NCBI GenBank assembly: GCA_964627445.1
Contig: CAZVJF010000004.1
Span: 62,001 to 126,000, forward strand
Source of the DNA: Luteibaculum sp964627445
Lineage (GTDB): Bacteria > Bacteroidota > Bacteroidia > Flavobacteriales_D > Luteibaculaceae
DNA: 64,000 nucleotides
Reading direction: 5' to 3'
Below are positions 60,921 through 64,000 of this stretch, one piece after another. The notes below the pieces were generated by a model. The model searched no databases. It was given only the letters and a program-made list of their open reading frames with translations, and was not told the DNA's origin. The first letter of the stretch is position 1; every line of letters begins with the position of its first letter. A program made the position numbers and the translations under genes.

Positions 60921-61842
60921 ATTTTTCCTGAAACTCTTCGTAAACCGAAGCAATACCCTCTTGCAAACCAATCTTGGCCTTCCAGCCTAACCCATGCAGT
61001 TTGCTTACATCCATGAGTTTTCTTGGGGTGCCATCGGGTTTGGAGGTATCGTGGGTAATGGTACCCGTATATCCTACAATGTCTTTAATGGTTTCTGCCA
61101 AGGCTAGAATGCTAAGGTCTTCGCCCACACCAACATTTACAAACTCTGGCTCGTTGTAATGCTCCATTAAAAACAAGCAGGCTTCGGCCAAATCATCTAC
61201 ATGCAAAAACTCGCGCTTTGGGCTTCCGGTACCCCATAGGGTAACGCTATCCGCGCCTTGCACCTTGGCTTCGTGGAACTTGCGTATAAGGGCAGGCAGT
61301 ACATGGGAGTTCTGCGGATCGTAATTGTCGTTGGGACCATACAAATTGGTAGGCATGGCCGAAATGAAATTGCAGCCGTATTGGTTGCGGTATTCCTCGC
61401 ATAGCTTAATGCCCGCAATTTTAGCAATGGCATAAGGCTCGTTAGTAGGCTCTAAAGCACCCGTAAGCAAATACTCCTCTTTGAGCGGTTGCGGTGCCAG
61501 CTTGGGATAAATGCAGGACGAGCCCAAAAACAACAGCTTTTCCGCAGCGTGTTGATGGGCTGCATGAATAATATTGCTGGCGATTTGCAGGTTGTCGTAC
61601 AGAAAATCGGCACGGTAGGTGTTGTTGGCTACAATGCCACCTACTTTGGCCGCTGCGAGGTAAATGTACTCGGGTTTCTCTTGTTCAAAAAATGCATCTA
61701 CCGCTTGCTGGTTGCGTAAATCCAATTCCTTACTGGTACGAAAAACAAGGTTGTTAAAGCCTTGCGCTTGCAGTTTGCGCACAATGGCCGATCCTACCAT
61801 ACCGCGGTGACCGGCAACGTAAATCTTGGCCGATTTATTCAT
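60898..61842 (-). CDS. fcl: GDP-L-fucose synthase
   Basis: Epimerises and reduces GDP-4-keto-6-deoxymannose to GDP-L-fucose with NADPH. 314 residues: Rossmann motif GHRGMVGSAIVRKL at the N-terminus, LFLGSSCIYPKLAPQPLKEEYL, the catalytic YxxxK in EPYAIAKIAGIKLCEEYR, and MPTNLYGPNDNYDPQNSHVLPALIRKFHEA. Its start overlaps the stop of gmd by 8 bases, so the two successive enzymes are translated together. Confidence 0.96.
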   Translation of the reverse strand: MNKSAKIYVAGHRGMVGSAIVRKLQAQGFNNLVFRTSKELDLRNQQAVDAFFEQEKPEYIYLAAAKVGGIVANNTYRADFLYDNLQIASNIIHAAHQHAAEKLLFLGSSCIYPKLAPQPLKEEYLLTGALEPTNEPYAIAKIAGIKLCEEYRNQYGCNFISAMPTNLYGPNDNYDPQNSHVLPALIRKFHEAKVQGADSVTLWGTGSPKREFLHVDDLAEACLFLMEHYNEPEFVNVGVGEDLSILALAETIKDIVGYTGTITHDTSKPDGTPRKLMDVSKLHGLGWKAKIGLQEGIASVYEEFQEKYALEAGM

Positions 61843-62923
61843 GGTAATTCATAATCTTATGTCCGCCTTCTAGCAGGTATTTGTCTTTTTGGAACAGTTT
61901 GAGATCTGCCTCCATCATGTCTTTTACCAGATCCTCAAGGCTATGGGTAGGTTCCCATCCCAATTCCTTCTTGGCCTTACTGGCATCGCCTACCAGTAAA
62001 TCTACTTCGGCTGGACGATAATACTTAGGGTCTACCTCAACCAGCACCTTTCCGGTTTTAGCATCGCGGCCTTTTTCTTCGGCTTCCTTGCCTTCCCATT
62101 CCAGACTGATACCTACTTCCTTAAATGCCAGGTTTACAAACTCGCGCACGGCTACGGTTTTCCCTGTAGCCAATACGTAATCGTCTGGAGTGTCTTGCTG
62201 CAACATGCGCCACATGCCTTCCACGTAGTCTTTGGCATGGCCCCAATCGCGTTGCGCATCCAGGTTGCCCAGGTAGAGTTTCTCTTGCAGGCCCAATTTT
62301 ATTTTGGCGGCTGCACGGGTAATCTTACGGGTAACAAAGGTCTCGCCTCGCAAGGGCGATTCGTGGTTAAACAAGATGCCGTTGCAAGCGAAGTAATCGT
62401 AAGCCTCACGGTAGTTTTTGGTAATCCAAAAAGCGTAGAGCTTGGCTACCCCATACGGAGACCTTGGATAAAAAGGCGTTTTTTCGGTTTGTGGAATTTC
62501 TTGTACCAAACCGTACAGCTCTGAGGTACTGGCCTGGTAAAAGCGCGTTTTCTTTTCCAAACCTAAAATGCGAATAGCTTCTAAAATGCGGAGCGTTCCG
62601 ACCGCATCGGAATTGGCCGTGTACTCGGGCATCTCAAAAGACACTTGCACGTGGCTTTGTGCTGCCAGGTTGTAGATTTCATCGGGCTGCACCTCCTGGA
62701 TGATACGAATAAGGTTGGTGGAATCCGTTAAATCGGAATAGTGCAACTTAAAGCTTATGTTTTTCTCGTGTGGATCTTGGTATAAATGATCGATACGATC
62801 GGTGTTAAACAGCGAAGATCTCCGCTTTAAACCGTGTACTTCATAACCTTTTTTTAGCAGGAGCTCCGAGAGGTAGGCTCCATCTTGACCGGTAACTCCG
62901 GTAATGAGTGCAACTTTTGCCAT
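61835..62923 (-). CDS. gmd: GDP-mannose 4,6-dehydratase
   Basis: First step from GDP-mannose towards GDP-fucose and other deoxysugars. 362 residues from the ATG at 62923 (the frame opens at 62959). Signature: MAKVALITGVTGQDGAYLSE, GLKRRSSLFNTDRIDHLY, NLAAQSHVQVSFEMPEYTANSDAVGTLRILEAIR, catalytic YGVAK (SPYGVAKLYAF), HESPLRGETFVTRKITRAAAKI. It is the first gene of the gmd-fcl-barrel-wecA-barrel unit. Confidence 0.97.
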   Translation of the reverse strand: MAKVALITGVTGQDGAYLSELLLKKGYEVHGLKRRSSLFNTDRIDHLYQDPHEKNISFKLHYSDLTDSTNLIRIIQEVQPDEIYNLAAQSHVQVSFEMPEYTANSDAVGTLRILEAIRILGLEKKTRFYQASTSELYGLVQEIPQTEKTPFYPRSPYGVAKLYAFWITKNYREAYDYFACNGILFNHESPLRGETFVTRKITRAAAKIKLGLQEKLYLGNLDAQRDWGHAKDYVEGMWRMLQQDTPDDYVLATGKTVAVREFVNLAFKEVGISLEWEGKEAEEKGRDAKTGKVLVEVDPKYYRPAEVDLLVGDASKAKKELGWEPTHSLEDLVKDMMEADLKLFQKDKYLLEGGHKIMNYHE

Positions 62924-63011
62924 AAGGGTTTCCAATAAGGGGTATTCTCCCCACGGCAAACATACGGGAACTATTACGTTGGGGCAATTTTAAGTAGTAG
63001 CAGCATAGGAC

Positions 63012-64000
63012 TTATAAGTCTGTATTCTGCGCCAAACCCTTCACCATTTCCAAGGTGTCTGCATCTTCGGGCTTTTTGTCTTTGCGCCACCGGTTAATAC
63101 GCGGAAAGCGCGTGGCTACACCCGACTTATGCCTCGGGGATTCTTGTATCCCCTCAAACGCCACTTCAAAAACCAGTTCGGGTTTTACGCTGCGCACAGG
63201 ACCAAAGCGCTCTTTGGTATTGGCTTTTATAAAGCGGTCTACTTCCTTCAACTCCTCATCGCTAAGGCCCGAGTAGGCTTTGGCAAAAACTACCAGTTGG
63301 TCGCCATCCCACACGGCCAGGCTGTAGTCGGTGTACAAATTGGCCCTGCGCCCACGCCCGGCCTGGGCATACAGCAAAATAGCATCTACCGTAAAAGGCT
63401 CGCATTTGAACTTAAACCACGTATCGTGCACGCGACCGACCTGGTAGGTGCTTTCCAGGTTTTTAATCATAAGCCCTTCTGCGCCAATATCGCGCGCAGC
63501 TTCCTGGATTTGCTGCACCTCAGACCAACTGGTAAACTCCAAGCGCTGCGATATTTGCAGCACAGAATCTGCTGCCAGCCGCTCTAGCTGTTCTCTGCGC
63601 TGGCCCTGGTTCCAAGAGCGAATATCCTCCCCCTGCCACTCCACCAAGTCGTAGGCAAATAAGTGCACAGGATTTTGCTTTACCAGCTTCGGACTCACAT
63701 TCTTCCGGTTGAGCCGCGTCTGCAGCACATTAAAGGGCAACACCTGCCCATCCTGATAGGGCAACAACTCGCCATCCAAAACAAAATCTTGCTTAAATCC
63801 ACCAAAAAAGGCCAACAACTCTGGGAATTGCTCACTGACCAAAGCCTCCCCGCGCGACCAAATACTGACCGTACTTCCACGCTTTACCACTTGGCCGCGT
63901 ATGCCATCCCACTTGTATTCTATCAACCAATCGCTGGGTTTACCTAAAGTATCCAAATCCTTCTCTAGGGCTTTGGCCAACATAAAAGGATAGGGTTTAG
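63012..64000 (-). CDS. ATP-dependent DNA ligase, C-terminal part (start outside window)
   Basis: The frame is open through the right end of the window; codons before the visible ATG at 63983 read K-P-Y-P-F, matching the usual PFMLA entry into the nucleotidyltransferase domain, so the N-terminal part lies beyond. Adenylation motif KWDGIRGQ (adenylated Lys), FVLDGELLPY, EGLMIKN and a C-terminal OB domain with GRVHDTWFKFKCEPFTVDAILLYAQAGRGRR. It ends CDxxxGVATRFPRINRWRKDK-like, typical of bacterial LigB/LigC-type ligases that work with a DEXH helicase and exonuclease in DNA repair; those partners are not in the window. Confidence 0.93.
   Translation of the reverse strand, partial: KPYPFMLAKALEKDLDTLGKPSDWLIEYKWDGIRGQVVKRGSTVSIWSRGEALVSEQFPELLAFFGGFKQDFVLDGELLPYQDGQVLPFNVLQTRLNRKNVSPKLVKQNPVHLFAYDLVEWQGEDIRSWNQGQRREQLERLAADSVLQISQRLEFTSWSEVQQIQEAARDIGAEGLMIKNLESTYQVGRVHDTWFKFKCEPFTVDAILLYAQAGRGRRANLYTDYSLAVWDGDQLVVFAKAYSGLSDEELKEVDRFIKANTKERFGPVRSVKPELVFEVAFEGIQESPRHKSGVATRFPRINRWRKDKKPEDADTLEMVKGLAQNTDL

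Noticed and set aside
1..64000. CRISPR arrays, insertion sequences, prophage or rRNA genes
   Set aside because: No regularly spaced repeats, transposase, integrase, phage structural genes or rRNA sequence were recognised.

Overview
The window is one contiguous piece of a Bacteroidota chromosome, most likely a marine member of the Flavobacteriales. The evidence is the gene orders (purH-mreBCD-PBP2-rodA; coaX-OMP-TPR-lptC-CNNM-ppiD), secreted proteins ending in type IX secretion (T9SS) sorting tails, a methionine synthase split into two genes, candidate promoters resembling the TTG/TAnnTTTG type, and cytochrome oxidase assembly genes in the phylum's usual arrangement. Stretches I counted are roughly 45-50% GC. 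I see no phage, insertion sequence, CRISPR array or rRNA operon. There is one tRNA (Phe). Both ends cut genes: a TPR protein at the left and an ATP-dependent DNA ligase at the right.

Layout. 1-4.1 kb (+): TPR protein, a 30-residue basic protein, RNase G, RecX, release factor 2 with an intact programmed +1 frameshift, and an ArsC-like protein. 4.2-7.2 kb: a small membrane protein, fumarase and a MacB/FtsX-like permease. 7.3-14.4 kb (+): purH followed by the rod-shape set mreBCD, PBP2 and rodA. 14.4-16.5 kb (-): two unrecognised lipoproteins. 16.6-24.2 kb (-): an envelope block of PpiD-like chaperone, CNNM/CBS protein, small membrane protein, LptC-like protein, TPR protein, outer-membrane protein and type III pantothenate kinase. 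24.3-26.8 kb (+): tRNA-Phe, a terminator, a small orphan histidine kinase and phosphoglycerate mutase. 26.8-38.1 kb: T9SS-exported proteins, an M20 dipeptidase, LEA14-like and YD-like proteins, TsaB, and an efflux adaptor with its TolC partner.

38.2-46.8 kb is the most clearly regulated part. A SAM-I riboswitch followed by a terminator precedes the split metH pair. Next to it, a RamB/ScfR-like HTH regulator is divergent from malate synthase and isocitrate lyase, with a perfect 14-bp palindrome in the shared promoter region. 46.8-48.6 kb holds a cold-shock protein and a DEAD-box helicase with a long leader. 49.3-52.8 kb is a sparse region: one AT-rich T9SS beta-propeller gene flanked on both sides by related short repeats and REP-like elements. 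52.8-57.1 kb (-) carries cytochrome oxidase subunits III (two copies) and IV, heme O synthase, SCO1, DUF420 and a small CxxC protein. 57.2-62.9 kb (-) is a surface-polysaccharide block: gmd, fcl, a beta-barrel, a WecA-like transferase and a second beta-barrel.

The window is mainly core metabolism and envelope biogenesis. The points most worth a second look are the repeat-flanked T9SS gene, the glyoxylate regulator with its operator and CxxCx4C tail, the riboswitch-controlled split metH, the tRNA-terminator-kinase arrangement, and the two unrecognised lipoproteins. I did not find a clear new multi-gene defence or mobile system.
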